Assembly: GCF_000222585.1 (NCBI RefSeq)
Contig: NZ_AFWE01000051.1
Location: forward strand, 28,635-92,634
Origin: Vibrio scophthalmi LMG 19158
GTDB taxonomy: Bacteria > Pseudomonadota > Gammaproteobacteria > Enterobacterales > Vibrionaceae
Reading direction: 5' to 3'
DNA: 64,000 nt
Under the pieces are notes generated by a model, which worked only from the letters and a program-made list of their open reading frames with translations, made no database searches and was not told where the DNA came from. Positions within the stretch are counted from its first letter, which is position 1. Each line of letters starts with the position of its first letter. Positions 18,485-27,484 of the stretch are shown here, piece by piece. Position numbers and translations under genes: made by a program.

Positions 18485-19123
18485 TTATTGTTGGTTAACG
18501 AACTGCTTAAATTTCGCTTTGGTTTTATCATCGGCTTTTTGATACCAAAAATGCAGCATCTCTTCAGCGGTGTTGGCGTTAACTTTTACGGCCTTGGTAT
18601 TGGCAGTAGAGTTTGTCATGGCGACGGCAGCAACGCTGCTCGATAATGCCGCAACACCCGCACTTTCGTTATAGAGTTTACTTTCGATGACATAGTCACG
18701 ACCAAGTTGTAGACCATCTTTCTGTAGAACATCTTGGGCTATTTCGATCGATTGCCCTTGTTGGTTGACCAGACCTAACTCAAGTTTTTTAATATTGTTT
18801 TCCGCATCTCGCTCATTACGGTATTCCGGTAGTACGAAATCAAGAGTGGTATTTTCCGCTGAAAAATTGGCGATGATGGCTTCACCTTCAACGATGTGAC
18901 GATCGTTACCTTTGGTGAAGTAGGGCTGGTAGCGTAGCACAATTTGATTTTCACCATCCGGCAACGTCACGCTTTTGGCTGAACTGAATAAGCCCCCATT
19001 AACGTCAGGCTTCGCTTGGTTAACCACCAATAGGTCAACGTTGTCTGGCAGGTTTAAAGTGATATCCGCGTGGACTACACCAGTGAATAGGAGGCTAGCC
19101 AGTAGGGTTGTCATTGTTTTCAT
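18485..19123 (-). CDS. DUF2057 (UPF0319) exported protein
   Basis: Signal peptide MKTMTTLLASLLFTGVVHA, then a 190-residue domain beginning 'DITLNLPDNVDLLVVNQ' with 'LPDGENQIVLRY', characteristic of the DUF2057/YccT family found in gamma-proteobacteria. E. coli YccT (CsgI) has been described as a periplasmic inhibitor of curli assembly. Whether the Vibrio member acts on surface fibres is not known, although its neighbour is a Lap-type surface-adhesin operon. The C-terminus 'EEMLHFWYQKADDKTKAKFKQFV' is a conserved-looking helix. Transcribed alone. Confidence 0.85.
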   Translation of the reverse strand: MKTMTTLLASLLFTGVVHADITLNLPDNVDLLVVNQAKPDVNGGLFSSAKSVTLPDGENQIVLRYQPYFTKGNDRHIVEGEAIIANFSAENTTLDFVLPEYRNERDAENNIKKLELGLVNQQGQSIEIAQDVLQKDGLQLGRDYVIESKLYNESAGVAALSSSVAAVAMTNSTANTKAVKVNANTAEEMLHFWYQKADDKTKAKFKQFVNQQ

Positions 19124-19295
19124 TATGTATTCCTAGATATTGCAGCGTAAAGGATGAGCTTGCCCACTGATGGTGGGGATTGCAAGGGGTGCAATGTTAG
19201 ATGTTGGAAAATTCACACAAATGTCATTTCGTATCGATTGCGAGTGTTGTTGTTAAGTGTAGTGCTAACAATCTGAAAAGTGAGGAGACTTGTTA

Positions 19296-19331
19296 TAAAA
19301 ATACTAATGCCAGCGAGTTGCTGGCACTAGT
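19296..19331 (-). terminator. Terminator of the lap operon
   Basis: Stem ACTAATGCCAGC / GCTGGCACTAGT (one G-U pair on the RNA) followed by ATTTTT on the minus strand, just after the lapB stop. Confidence 0.85.
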
Positions 19332-19357
19332 AAAGGGGGTAATGGAACCGCAATAAG

Positions 19358-21475
19358 TTAGGAGCTAACGGCTCTAACCTTACCTTGCATTAAATTCTGC
19401 AATACTTCTGCTTTTGGACCATCAGCGATAATGGAACCTTTTTCCATCACAATAACGCGTTCTGCGACGTCAAGCATTGAGGTTTTATGAGTAATCAAGA
19501 TCAGCGTTTCATGCTTGTTTAATTGCGCTAACTGCTGCTTGATGTGCATTTCAGAGCGGTTATCCATCGCGCTGGTTGGCTCATCCATCAATAGCACTGG
19601 CGGGCGTCCTAGAATGGCACGAGCGATAGAAACCGCTTGACGTTGACCACCAGAAAGCAATTGACCGCCTTCACCCACTTGACGTTCCAAACCAGCAGGA
19701 TCTTGTTGGGTAAACACTGTCACCCCAGCACGATTGGCCGCATCCATCACATCACGATCATCGGCCAGAGGTCGGCCCAGCGTGATGTTGTCACGTATTG
19801 AGCCATAGAACAGGTGGTTATCTTGTGGTACACAGCCAATATTACGGCGGATATCGATATGATGGAGCTGATCAATATCGGTATCATCGATGCGTACATG
19901 GCCTTCTGTTGGTTTGTATAAACCAAGGATCAAACGCTCTAAGGTGGTTTTACCTGAACCAATACGGCCAATAATTGCTACCTTTTCACCGGGATTGATG
20001 GTCAAGCTTAGATTGCGAATCGACGCCATCGGTGAATCTGGGTAGTGGAAGGTCACATTATCAAGTTCAATTTTACCGTGGATGATTGGGCGATGAATGT
20101 AACGTTTACCTTCTTCTTGCTCATCCGGCATACTCATCACTTGCTCAATGATGGTCATGGAGGATTTCGCTTGATTATAACGCGTTGAGAGTAAAGAGAG
20201 CTGAACCATTGGCCCTATAGCGCGACCACTGAGCATTGTCGCCGCAATAAGCCCACCCATCGTCAAGTCGCCCTCAGCGATGAGGTAAACCCCAAAAATA
20301 ATCATCCCCACGTTGGAAGCTTGCTGAACGAAGCTGGCAGTGTTTTGAATGCCATCCGTGATACGGCGACTTTTGATGTTCCAGTTTGCCATGTGGGCAA
20401 CTGCTTCTTCCCAGCGGAATTGGAACTGGCTTTGTGCACCGAACAGTTTCACCGTCTCGAGTCCTGAAAGGCTCTCAATTAGGTTGGCGTATTTTTGTGA
20501 GGCTAAACGAGAGCCTTCTTCAATCGCTCGGCGTAGTGGCCCTTGGATTAGCAGAGAGTAGATAATCAATATCAACACACCAGCGATAGGCACCAGTACT
20601 AAATTACCCGCCATTAGCCAGATGAGGAACAAGAATAAAATGGCAAACGGTAAGTCAATTAGGGATCCAATCGTCGCTGAAGTGAAAAACTCACGAATGG
20701 ATTCGAACTCTTGCAAATGTCGAGCAAAAGCACCGACCGAAGGCGGTCTTGCCTCCATGCGAATACCCAGCACTTTGCTAAACAGTTTCGATGAAATCAG
20801 AATGTCGGATTTTTTGCCGGCCACGTCGATGAAGTAGCTGCGCATGAGCTTGAGCACCAGATCGAATAAAAAGATGACAAAAATGCCGCTGGCCAGCACC
20901 CACAAGGTTTCAAATGCGAGATTAGGCACCACTTTATCGTAAACAATGCGCGTAAACATTGGTGCGGCAACCGCGAAGAGATTGATTAATATTGATGCGA
21001 TTAGTACGTCACGGTAGATGTTTTTTGATTGCCAAATCGTGCTCCAAAACCAGTGGCCTTTTTTGGTGTCCAAAACCTCTGGAGAACGTTCGTCATAGCG
21101 AAATTGTTTCTTAACCAGAAAGTAGCGACCGATATATTGCTGCTTGAGATCTTCAATAGGTACAGACACCGGAACCAGACCAGATTCACCGGTGACGATC
21201 TCCGCGGCGTTGTCTTCGTGGTTGAAGGCGTTTAGCACGCAGGCATCGCCGCTTTTGAGCAGTAGCACGACGGGCAAAACAAGATCTGAGATTGCAGTCA
21301 GATCAGAACGATTTTCTTTAGCCACCAATCCAGCGCGCTCGGCGGAGCGGGGGAAGAGAAATGGCGTAAGTTTGCCATCTGATAATGGTAAACCATTGAT
21401 CAGGGCCTCAGGTGAATTCGCTAACCCATAATACCGACTAACGTAAATGAGTGAACTGAGTAACGGATCCTGCAT
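19358..21475 (-). CDS. lapB: Type I secretion ABC transporter, LapB type
   Basis: Inner-membrane ATPase/permease of a type I secretion system. Residues 1-130 form a C39-peptidase-like domain without the catalytic Cys (the expected Cys position reads 'DPLLSSLIYVSRYYG'), as in exporters of large adhesins that are not cleaved on export. Six membrane helices follow (about 155-430), then the ATPase with Walker A GRIGSGKTT (503-511), the signature LLSGGQRQA near 613 and the Walker B 'VLLMDEPTSAMD'. It is the last gene of an operon with lapC, lapG and lapD. The outer-membrane (TolC/LapE) part and the adhesin itself are not in the window. Confidence 0.92.
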   Translation of the reverse strand: MQDPLLSSLIYVSRYYGLANSPEALINGLPLSDGKLTPFLFPRSAERAGLVAKENRSDLTAISDLVLPVVLLLKSGDACVLNAFNHEDNAAEIVTGESGLVPVSVPIEDLKQQYIGRYFLVKKQFRYDERSPEVLDTKKGHWFWSTIWQSKNIYRDVLIASILINLFAVAAPMFTRIVYDKVVPNLAFETLWVLASGIFVIFLFDLVLKLMRSYFIDVAGKKSDILISSKLFSKVLGIRMEARPPSVGAFARHLQEFESIREFFTSATIGSLIDLPFAILFLFLIWLMAGNLVLVPIAGVLILIIYSLLIQGPLRRAIEEGSRLASQKYANLIESLSGLETVKLFGAQSQFQFRWEEAVAHMANWNIKSRRITDGIQNTASFVQQASNVGMIIFGVYLIAEGDLTMGGLIAATMLSGRAIGPMVQLSLLSTRYNQAKSSMTIIEQVMSMPDEQEEGKRYIHRPIIHGKIELDNVTFHYPDSPMASIRNLSLTINPGEKVAIIGRIGSGKTTLERLILGLYKPTEGHVRIDDTDIDQLHHIDIRRNIGCVPQDNHLFYGSIRDNITLGRPLADDRDVMDAANRAGVTVFTQQDPAGLERQVGEGGQLLSGGQRQAVSIARAILGRPPVLLMDEPTSAMDNRSEMHIKQQLAQLNKHETLILITHKTSMLDVAERVIVMEKGSIIADGPKAEVLQNLMQGKVRAVSS

Positions 21476-21495
21476 ACAATCAGCCTTTCCTACTG

Positions 21496-23406
21496 CTATT
21501 TATCAACGATGAAGCCTTGGAAAACTTCAATAAAGTGTTCAGACAAGAAGTCTAATTGTGTTTGAGTTTCGACTCGCGAAGCAATGGTCTTAATCCCTAA
21601 ATTGTTTGCGGTTCGAGAGATCGACGTTAACGTGAATTTTTGTTTTTCATCTTCCAAATGGTGAGTGTAGAGATAATCGAGCTTGACGTACGCTGGTCGG
21701 AACTCATTGATGTAATCGAGAGATTGGAAATTTCGACCATAGTTATCAACACCAAAATCAGCGCCGGCAGAGCGAACCGCATTACAGAACAATGCACAAT
21801 GGTGTGGAGAGGTGACAAAGCAATCTTCAGGAATCTCAAAGTGAATAAGTTGAGCAATATCCTTATTCTTATTGAGTTTCTGGCTAACCCAGCGAATAAA
21901 GCTTGGTTGAGAGATGCTGCCTTGAGCAATGTTAATCGCCACTGGCGAGGTTAAGTTGTCGTGGCGTATTTTTTCTAACATCGCGCTAATTACATATTGG
22001 TCTAATATGTGGCTGACGTTCAGTTGTTCTAAAGCAAACAGGTATTGCGGTGCACTATAGCGCTTATCGTCATGCTCAATCGCACTAAATACTTCGTAGT
22101 GATAGGTTTGGCCACTGCTGCTGTTTGCGGGCTGCATACGGAAGCTAAACCAATCATTGCTGATTGCTTCTTCCACCAACAGTTTCCACTGTTGTTTACC
22201 CATCAGTGTGCGTGAGTCATCACTGGTGGTGTAACCAAAGCTCAACTCTGGGTTAGATGATGCTTGCGCCAACGAGTTATCCAGCATGGTCAAAATTTCC
22301 GAGGCTGAACAGCTGGTGGTGTTGTGGACTACCCCAAGCGATGCTTTCGCTTGTGCCATGCCGGTAGGGTCAGCGTTTAGATTCTGTACATAGGTGACAA
22401 TGCTTTGTGCTAATAGCTTCAATTCATCATCGTCAATGTTTGGAATGATAAAGCCAAATTCGTCTGAAGAGATACGAGCGATAACAATGCCATTGGTGGT
22501 AAGCGACACTTTTAAGTGTTCGGCCAGTTCTCTGACCATATTGTCACCCACTTCGTAGCCTTTTTCATCGTAAAGCTCTTTGATAAAGCGTGCTTCGAGT
22601 AAAGCCACACCACCATAGCCGCCTTCACCTAACCAAGAGTTAAGCTGACTCATGTAATAAGCACGGTTACCGAGGTTTGATACCGGATCGATGTAGGCGC
22701 GTTGGCGAAGCTGCTGCGCTTCTTTTGCTTGTGCTTTAAAGGAAAGCTCTAGCTGGGCTGACATGCTGTTAATGCCATCAACCACGCTGATTAAGTCGAC
22801 CGTGGCAGGGCGGGGCAGTGGCTCACCAAAATGGTTACGCGCCACTTGTTCCATCTTCTCTACGATCATTCGTAGTGGCTTTAACGCGCGTTGCAAAATA
22901 AATGAGATGGCGAGTAGGCCAATCAAGAGCACAATACAGAAAACGATCACCAAGTCTTCAAACGCTTTCCATAACTGAGCGTACGCATCGCCGGGATGGC
23001 TGACGATTTCGACTTCCGCGAGCTGCATCCAACCACTTGTTACAACACGGCTGTCATGGATTTTGTCAAACAAACCTAGCTTGATAAACCAGTCAGGAAC
23101 ATTGCTCGGTTGCACTGGATAGGTACGGACAATCTCTTCGCCGCTATCAAGGAAGATCAAACGTACCACCGAGTAGCTACTGCCATCGAATAGAGCGTTA
23201 ATAACCGACTCTACTGCGACTGGGTCTTTCTCTTGCAGGTAAGGCGCGAGCGCTAACCCAACTGTATTGATGGTGTTATTGACCTCGGAACGTTGTTGCT
23301 GCTCGAGGTTGTTACGAGTCGTATTGAATTCGATGAGAAACACCGAAACCATTAAGAGGATAAACACCGCGATCATCCCTGCGACAAGTTGTTTATAAAG
23401 AGTCAT
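21496..23406 (-). CDS. lapD: LapD-type c-di-GMP receptor with degenerate GGDEF and EAL domains
   Basis: Inner-membrane receptor that, when it binds c-di-GMP in the cytoplasm, sequesters the periplasmic protease LapG and so keeps the adhesin on the surface. Layout: membrane helix 7-26, periplasmic output domain with 'SGWMQL' (Trp126 lies where LapD has its key Trp), second helix about 152-172, HAMP, GGDEF domain with the motif degraded to SSDEF (313-317), and EAL domain with EAL replaced by EVF (438-440). Both catalytic motifs are lost, as in known LapD receptors. Only five bases separate it from lapG, so they are co-translated. Confidence 0.93.
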   Translation of the reverse strand: MTLYKQLVAGMIAVFILLMVSVFLIEFNTTRNNLEQQQRSEVNNTINTVGLALAPYLQEKDPVAVESVINALFDGSSYSVVRLIFLDSGEEIVRTYPVQPSNVPDWFIKLGLFDKIHDSRVVTSGWMQLAEVEIVSHPGDAYAQLWKAFEDLVIVFCIVLLIGLLAISFILQRALKPLRMIVEKMEQVARNHFGEPLPRPATVDLISVVDGINSMSAQLELSFKAQAKEAQQLRQRAYIDPVSNLGNRAYYMSQLNSWLGEGGYGGVALLEARFIKELYDEKGYEVGDNMVRELAEHLKVSLTTNGIVIARISSDEFGFIIPNIDDDELKLLAQSIVTYVQNLNADPTGMAQAKASLGVVHNTTSCSASEILTMLDNSLAQASSNPELSFGYTTSDDSRTLMGKQQWKLLVEEAISNDWFSFRMQPANSSSGQTYHYEVFSAIEHDDKRYSAPQYLFALEQLNVSHILDQYVISAMLEKIRHDNLTSPVAINIAQGSISQPSFIRWVSQKLNKNKDIAQLIHFEIPEDCFVTSPHHCALFCNAVRSAGADFGVDNYGRNFQSLDYINEFRPAYVKLDYLYTHHLEDEKQKFTLTSISRTANNLGIKTIASRVETQTQLDFLSEHFIEVFQGFIVDK

Positions 23407-23411
23407 AGTGC

Positions 23412-24188
23412 CTACTCATCGTAATTTACAATTGGTTTTCTTAGTTGGAGCGATTTCTCGCGAGCACGAAGGTCATTCCATAGACTTAATCGCGATGACT
23501 TCCCTGCCAACTGTCCATTTTGTGATTTCATTAACCACAGATTTTTACCGTTAAAACTGTAGATCGGTAATAGATCTCGACGTTTTGATGCTGTCATGAT
23601 CTCTGGATTAATGTTATCGAGAATCATAGGTTCTGCGCTTGGGCTGGAGTAATAAGCTAAGACCATATGAAACTGATTCAAAGTGATGGCTTTAACATAC
23701 ACCAGACGCAATTTTTTATCTGAGACGCCAAGTTCCAATAAGGAGAAGTATTTAGCGATGGTGAAGTCTTCACAATCACCTGCATTACTACCGAGAAACT
23801 CCAATGGTGTCGCCCAGTAGTCATTTTTTCCCCATAATTTGTCATCATTAACAAAGTTAAGTTGATTGAAAAACTGATTCACATGAGCCAGCTGTTTATG
23901 TTCAGGCAAGCCATGATATACCGCCATTTCTTTGCGCCATGTAGTGACCCTCAAACCCGCTCGCTCACCGTAAATTCGTGTCACCGTTTCCACTAAACGC
24001 TGTTCTTTACTGTTCAGTGCTTGTGACGCGGTTGAGCCAAACGCCAGCAGTGAGGCGAGTAGCGTGAACTTAATCCATCGGGCGTTTTTGGTACGCGAAC
24101 GCTTTAATGAACCCACTTTTCGCTCATTATTCTTTTGCGCATTTGATGTACCAACCGGTTTACTCTTTAAGTGCATTGGTCTGCGCAT
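23412..24188 (-). CDS. lapG: LapG-type periplasmic cysteine protease
   Basis: A transglutaminase-like calcium-dependent protease that releases the surface adhesin by cutting its N-terminal retention module. The catalytic triad is visible: Cys139 in 'GDCEDF', His174 in 'NQFHMV' and Asp191 in 'ILDNINP', close to the Pseudomonas numbering. An N-terminal basic segment followed by a hydrophobic helix ('WIKFTLLASLLAFGSTASQA') is the export signal. The 5' end overlaps lapC by 29 bases. There is no separate ribosome binding site, so translation is probably coupled. ATG at 24176 is an alternative start. Confidence 0.93.
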   Translation of the reverse strand: MRRPMHLKSKPVGTSNAQKNNERKVGSLKRSRTKNARWIKFTLLASLLAFGSTASQALNSKEQRLVETVTRIYGERAGLRVTTWRKEMAVYHGLPEHKQLAHVNQFFNQLNFVNDDKLWGKNDYWATPLEFLGSNAGDCEDFTIAKYFSLLELGVSDKKLRLVYVKAITLNQFHMVLAYYSSPSAEPMILDNINPEIMTASKRRDLLPIYSFNGKNLWLMKSQNGQLAGKSSRLSLWNDLRAREKSLQLRKPIVNYDE

Positions 24189-25551
24189 TTAAGATCGGTT
24201 TTAGTAAGTACTCCATCACGGTACGCTTGCCAGTAATGATATCGACTGATGCGGTCATGCCGGGAATAATAGGCAATGATTCATTTTTGTTTAAACTCGT
24301 TTCGGTAGTACGCACGCGCACGAGATAAAAACTATTGCCTTCTTCATCAGTGGTGGTATCGGCACTAATGTGCTCCAACGTACCATCTAATCCGCCGTAT
24401 TTAGTAAAGTCATACGCACTAAATTTAACAATGGCGTGCAATTGAGGATGCAGGAAAGCGATATCTTGTGGGGCGATTTTCGCCTCAACTAGCAGTGTAT
24501 CCTCGCTTGGAACAATCTCGACAATATCCATACCGGGCTGAATCACACCACCCACGGTATTGATGTTTAAAGTTTTGACAGTACCGGTTACTGGCGAAAC
24601 AACCACGGTACGATTAACTCGATCTTCAAGTCCTACGGTGGATTCGGTCATTGCCGAGAGTTTGTCTTCCGCCTGATTGAGTTTCTCTTGTTGCTCTGAG
24701 CGGAATTTTTGCCCTGCATCAATTCGGCTCAGCATCGCTTCGCGAATGGCTGATTTCAGCACTGGTACTTTTAACTTGCTTGAGGTCATTTCACGACGAG
24801 TATCGTTCACTTGGCGCTGCAGTTTGAGTAGTTCGATGCGCGGCACAACGCCTTCATCCGCCAGCGGTTTGGTGATTTCGAGTTCCTTACGTGCAAAGTT
24901 GTAGCTTTCACGTAAGTTGCGCACACGCGCTTCAATTTCAACCAAATCTTGTTGCTTCTGTTTTACTTGTTGGTCGATAAGTGAGATTTGGTTGCGTAGT
25001 TCGTTAAGATCTTGTCGGTATTCTGCTTGTTGGCGAGAGGCTAACTGAGGGCGTCGTTCTTCAAAACCTTCAGGGAATTCGAGTTTACTGTAATCAATGG
25101 TGACGTTTTTTTGCCAGTTGGAACTATCAAACTCTTCGGCAATTGAGACACTGGCGAGAGAGGCCGATAGCTGAATTACGCTCGCGGTTAGGTTGGCGAC
25201 TTGCTGTTCGCGCTCACGAAAGTCGGAACGAAAACGAGTGTCGTCGATAAGGAGCAGTTGTTGGCCTTTTTCGACCATTTGCCCTTCACGAACTAAGATC
25301 TCTTTTACTAAGCCACCTTCCAAATTTTGAATGACTTGGATCTGAGAAGAAGGCACAACTTTGCCTTGGCCAACCGTAACCTTATCTATTTCAGCCCATG
25401 ATGCCCACGCAACTGCGATAATAAAAAATAACAGCATCAGCCAAAGCATAATACGAGCGCTATTAGGGGTATTAAGCAGAAGGGCGGCAGTCTTGTCATC
25501 GACATAGTCCAATTCGTCAGCATTAAGACGATTGTAACTGCGTTTGGTCAT
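24160..25551 (-). CDS. lapC: HlyD-family membrane fusion protein of type I secretion (LapC type)
   Basis: Periplasmic adaptor linking the LapB ABC transporter to an outer-membrane channel. A single membrane helix (about 33-53, 'IMLWLMLLFFIIAVAWASWAEI') is followed by the biotinyl-lipoyl half-motif ('QVIQNLEGGLVKEILVREGQMVEKG'), a long coiled coil (about 130-310) and the beta-barrel end ('VVSPVTGTVKTLNINTVGGVIQPG'). The stop overlaps lapG. First gene of the operon, so the promoter should lie in 25552-25777, which it shares with the divergent pdxH. Confidence 0.93.
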   Translation of the reverse strand: MTKRSYNRLNADELDYVDDKTAALLLNTPNSARIMLWLMLLFFIIAVAWASWAEIDKVTVGQGKVVPSSQIQVIQNLEGGLVKEILVREGQMVEKGQQLLLIDDTRFRSDFREREQQVANLTASVIQLSASLASVSIAEEFDSSNWQKNVTIDYSKLEFPEGFEERRPQLASRQQAEYRQDLNELRNQISLIDQQVKQKQQDLVEIEARVRNLRESYNFARKELEITKPLADEGVVPRIELLKLQRQVNDTRREMTSSKLKVPVLKSAIREAMLSRIDAGQKFRSEQQEKLNQAEDKLSAMTESTVGLEDRVNRTVVVSPVTGTVKTLNINTVGGVIQPGMDIVEIVPSEDTLLVEAKIAPQDIAFLHPQLHAIVKFSAYDFTKYGGLDGTLEHISADTTTDEEGNSFYLVRVRTTETSLNKNESLPIIPGMTASVDIITGKRTVMEYLLKPILNAQTNALKE

Positions 25552-25777
25552 TGAATTTCCCTAGCGTTTACTTACGTTATTTAATTGATTTTATTACCTT
25601 TGCACTAAAATGTTAAGAACTTGATATTAAAGTTCAGTATAAATAGTGAGAATATCTAAATCTAATGGGTGATATTGAGTGTAAATCACTGACTTAAGTC
25701 TAGACGCAAAACAAGGATAGGTCTTGAGTTATCAATAATATGGGCGCACAATCACCAAAAAAAGCCAAGGAGATGAA

Positions 25778-26413
25778 ATGGAACTGGAAGATATTCGCCG
25801 CGAGTACAGCAAAGGGGGCTTACGTCGTAAAGATTTGCGTAGTGACCCCATTGAGCAGTTTAATTTTTGGCTTCAACAAGCGATTGAGGCTAAATTGCTT
25901 GATCCGACCGCAATGACCGTCGCCACCGTGGATGATTCAGGGCAACCTTACCAACGCATCGTTTTGCTTAAGCATTGTGATCAAGATGGTTTTGTCTTTT
26001 ATACCAATTTGGGTAGTCGGAAAGCACAGCATATTGAAGGCAATGCGAAAGTGAGTTTGCATTTCCCTTGGCATAATCTTGAAAGACAAGTAAACGTGCT
26101 GGGCGTGGCTGAAAAACTGACTGCCGCAGAGAATTTTAAGTATTTCACCTCAAGACCCAAAGAGAGCCAACTTGCTGCCATCGCCAGCAAACAGAGCAGT
26201 CGTATATCTGCAAGAGGAATATTGGAAGGTAAATTTCTTGAGTTAAAACAGAAGTTCGCTCAAGGTGAAATTCCAGTGCCTTCGTTCTGGGGGGGCTACC
26301 GCATCAAGCCAACGAGCATTGAATTTTGGCAAGGCGGAGAAAATCGTCTTCATGACCGATTCTTGTATTCGCAAGCAGAGGGACGCTGGGATATCGATCG
26401 ACTCGCACCATGA
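25778..26413 (+). CDS. pdxH: Pyridoxamine/pyridoxine 5'-phosphate oxidase
   Basis: An FMN enzyme making pyridoxal 5'-phosphate, the last step of vitamin B6 synthesis and salvage. The product has the family start ('[18 protein letters not shown]'), the FMN-binding '[24 protein letters not shown]' and the C-terminal '[20 protein letters not shown]...WDIDRLAP', which is essentially diagnostic. At 211 residues it matches the family. AAGGAG lies correctly before the ATG. Single gene, ending in a hairpin that overlaps the converging regulator gene. Confidence 0.97.
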   Translation: MELEDIRREYSKGGLRRKDLRSDPIEQFNFWLQQAIEAKLLDPTAMTVATVDDSGQPYQRIVLLKHCDQDGFVFYTNLGSRKAQHIEGNAKVSLHFPWHNLERQVNVLGVAEKLTAAENFKYFTSRPKESQLAAIASKQSSRISARGILEGKFLELKQKFAQGEIPVPSFWGGYRIKPTSIEFWQGGENRLHDRFLYSQAEGRWDIDRLAP

Positions 26414-26456
26414 TGGAGCGTTCGTGTTAGCCAAATAGGCTTATTACTCTTGTTCA

Positions 26457-26484
26457 AAAGACGCCACATTTATGTGGCGTTTTC
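26457..26484 (+). terminator. Terminator of pdxH, formed partly by the 3' end of the facing gene
   Basis: Stem ACGCCACAT / ATGTGGCGT followed by TTTTCGTT. The right half contains the last codons and stop of the PAS-LuxR gene on the minus strand. Confidence 0.8.
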
Positions 26485-27189
26485 GTTATTAAGAACGATG
26501 GAGAGTTGTGTGCGCAATAGGGTTTGTGGAATATGCGAACCGTAGCCGCGGTCAAGGGCGAGATCAATCAAGTGGGCTTTGCTGTGTGCGCAAAATTTGG
26601 CTCGCAGTCGCGCCACATAGCCTTCAAATGTTTTAATCGAGATATTCATCGTATCGGCAATGAAAGTGGGTTTTTTGCCGTAGAGCAGCAGAAACAGCAC
26701 TTCTTCCTCGCGAGCCGTCAGCTTTTCTTTCACTAATTTAAAATCATCTACCTTGGGTATTTTAAAACCACTGCTCAGCCCGGTGGCTCGACAGATCCAA
26801 TGCCCCACTTCAAGTATGGCGGTTTCAGTGAGATTTTGACCAAAAAAAACGGTGCCGCGAACTTGGCCATCTTCGTCATACCAAGGTTTCTTAGTGAAGA
26901 TATGAGCACGCCAACTGCCATCAGGATAGGGATGAATGTCGAGGATCTTTAGTGAGCATTGCGTTGCGATAACATGGCGATCTTGGCGACGGAAATCATC
27001 GGCGCAATTGACGGTTTGGCAAGGCATATCATGGTCTGTTAAGCCGGTAATTTGTTCGCTAGATTGGAAGCCAATTAATTGTGCGTAGGCTTGATTAACA
27101 CAAACAAAAACTGAGTCCAAATCTTTACAGCCCCAGTAGCCTGGTAGTTGGTTGACCAACGAATCAAACGTACTATCCACCAACGTCAT
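26470..27189 (-). CDS. PAS-domain LuxR-type transcriptional regulator
   Basis: Residues about 10-130 form a PAS domain ('LPGYWGCKDLDSVFVCVNQAYAQLIGF', 'HDMPC', 'GTVFFGQNLTE'). A LuxR/FixJ helix-turn-helix follows ('LTAREEEVLFLLLYGKKPTFIADTM...FEGYVARLRAKF', about 158-205). The PAS sensor directly fused to the HTH resembles the regulators found in many Vibrio and Legionella genomes. The ligand is unknown. It lies between pdxH and the PEGA-protein genes but transcription units are separate, so its targets cannot be inferred with confidence. Confidence 0.85.
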   Translation of the reverse strand: MTLVDSTFDSLVNQLPGYWGCKDLDSVFVCVNQAYAQLIGFQSSEQITGLTDHDMPCQTVNCADDFRRQDRHVIATQCSLKILDIHPYPDGSWRAHIFTKKPWYDEDGQVRGTVFFGQNLTETAILEVGHWICRATGLSSGFKIPKVDDFKLVKEKLTAREEEVLFLLLYGKKPTFIADTMNISIKTFEGYVARLRAKFCAHSKAHLIDLALDRGYGSHIPQTLLRTQLSIVLNNENAT

Positions 27190-27250
27190 GGTGTAATCTC
27201 ATATATGATACTAGATACGCATATGGTAAGAGATTCTACTAAGTGAAGAT

Positions 27251-27425
27251 ATAAAAAAAGCCAGATATTTCATCAATATCTGGCAAATACAAGAATAATT
27301 CTTGTCGACGTGTAGAAGAGGTTCTATGACTCAGCGAGGGTATGCTGAGTGATAGAGGTATCAATATACGACTATTGATACCGACGATGACACTGAGTGC
27401 CAAAGCTTGAGGTGACTGTATCCCG
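27251..27425 (-). ncRNA. Candidate structured small RNA
   Basis: On the minus strand the stretch after the terminator at 27438 contains four hairpins in a row: TATCAATA/TATTGATA (27360-27379), CTCAGC/GCTGAG (27330-27349), CAAGAATTATTCTTG (27290-27304) and GCCAGATATT/AATATCTGGC (27260-27284). The last is followed by seven T, a textbook terminator. No protein gene of the minus strand is left for this second terminator to serve, because the gene at 27485 already has one. No known RNA family was recognised and no promoter is certain. Confidence 0.45.
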
Positions 27426-27437
27426 CGCGACAAAAAC

Positions 27438-27468
27438 AAAAAAGGGGGGAAATCCCCCCTCTTTTTCA
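27438..27468. terminator. Terminator of the FGE-domain PEGA gene
   Basis: Stem AGGGGGG / CCCCCCT with T runs on both strands, 17 bases after the stop at 27485. Confidence 0.88.
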
Positions 27469-27484
27469 CTATTGTGATATCTAT

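Noticed and set aside
27251-27425. Qrr, Spot 42 or CsrB-like known Vibrio small RNA
   Set aside because: Known core sequences of those RNAs and repeated GGA loops were not found.
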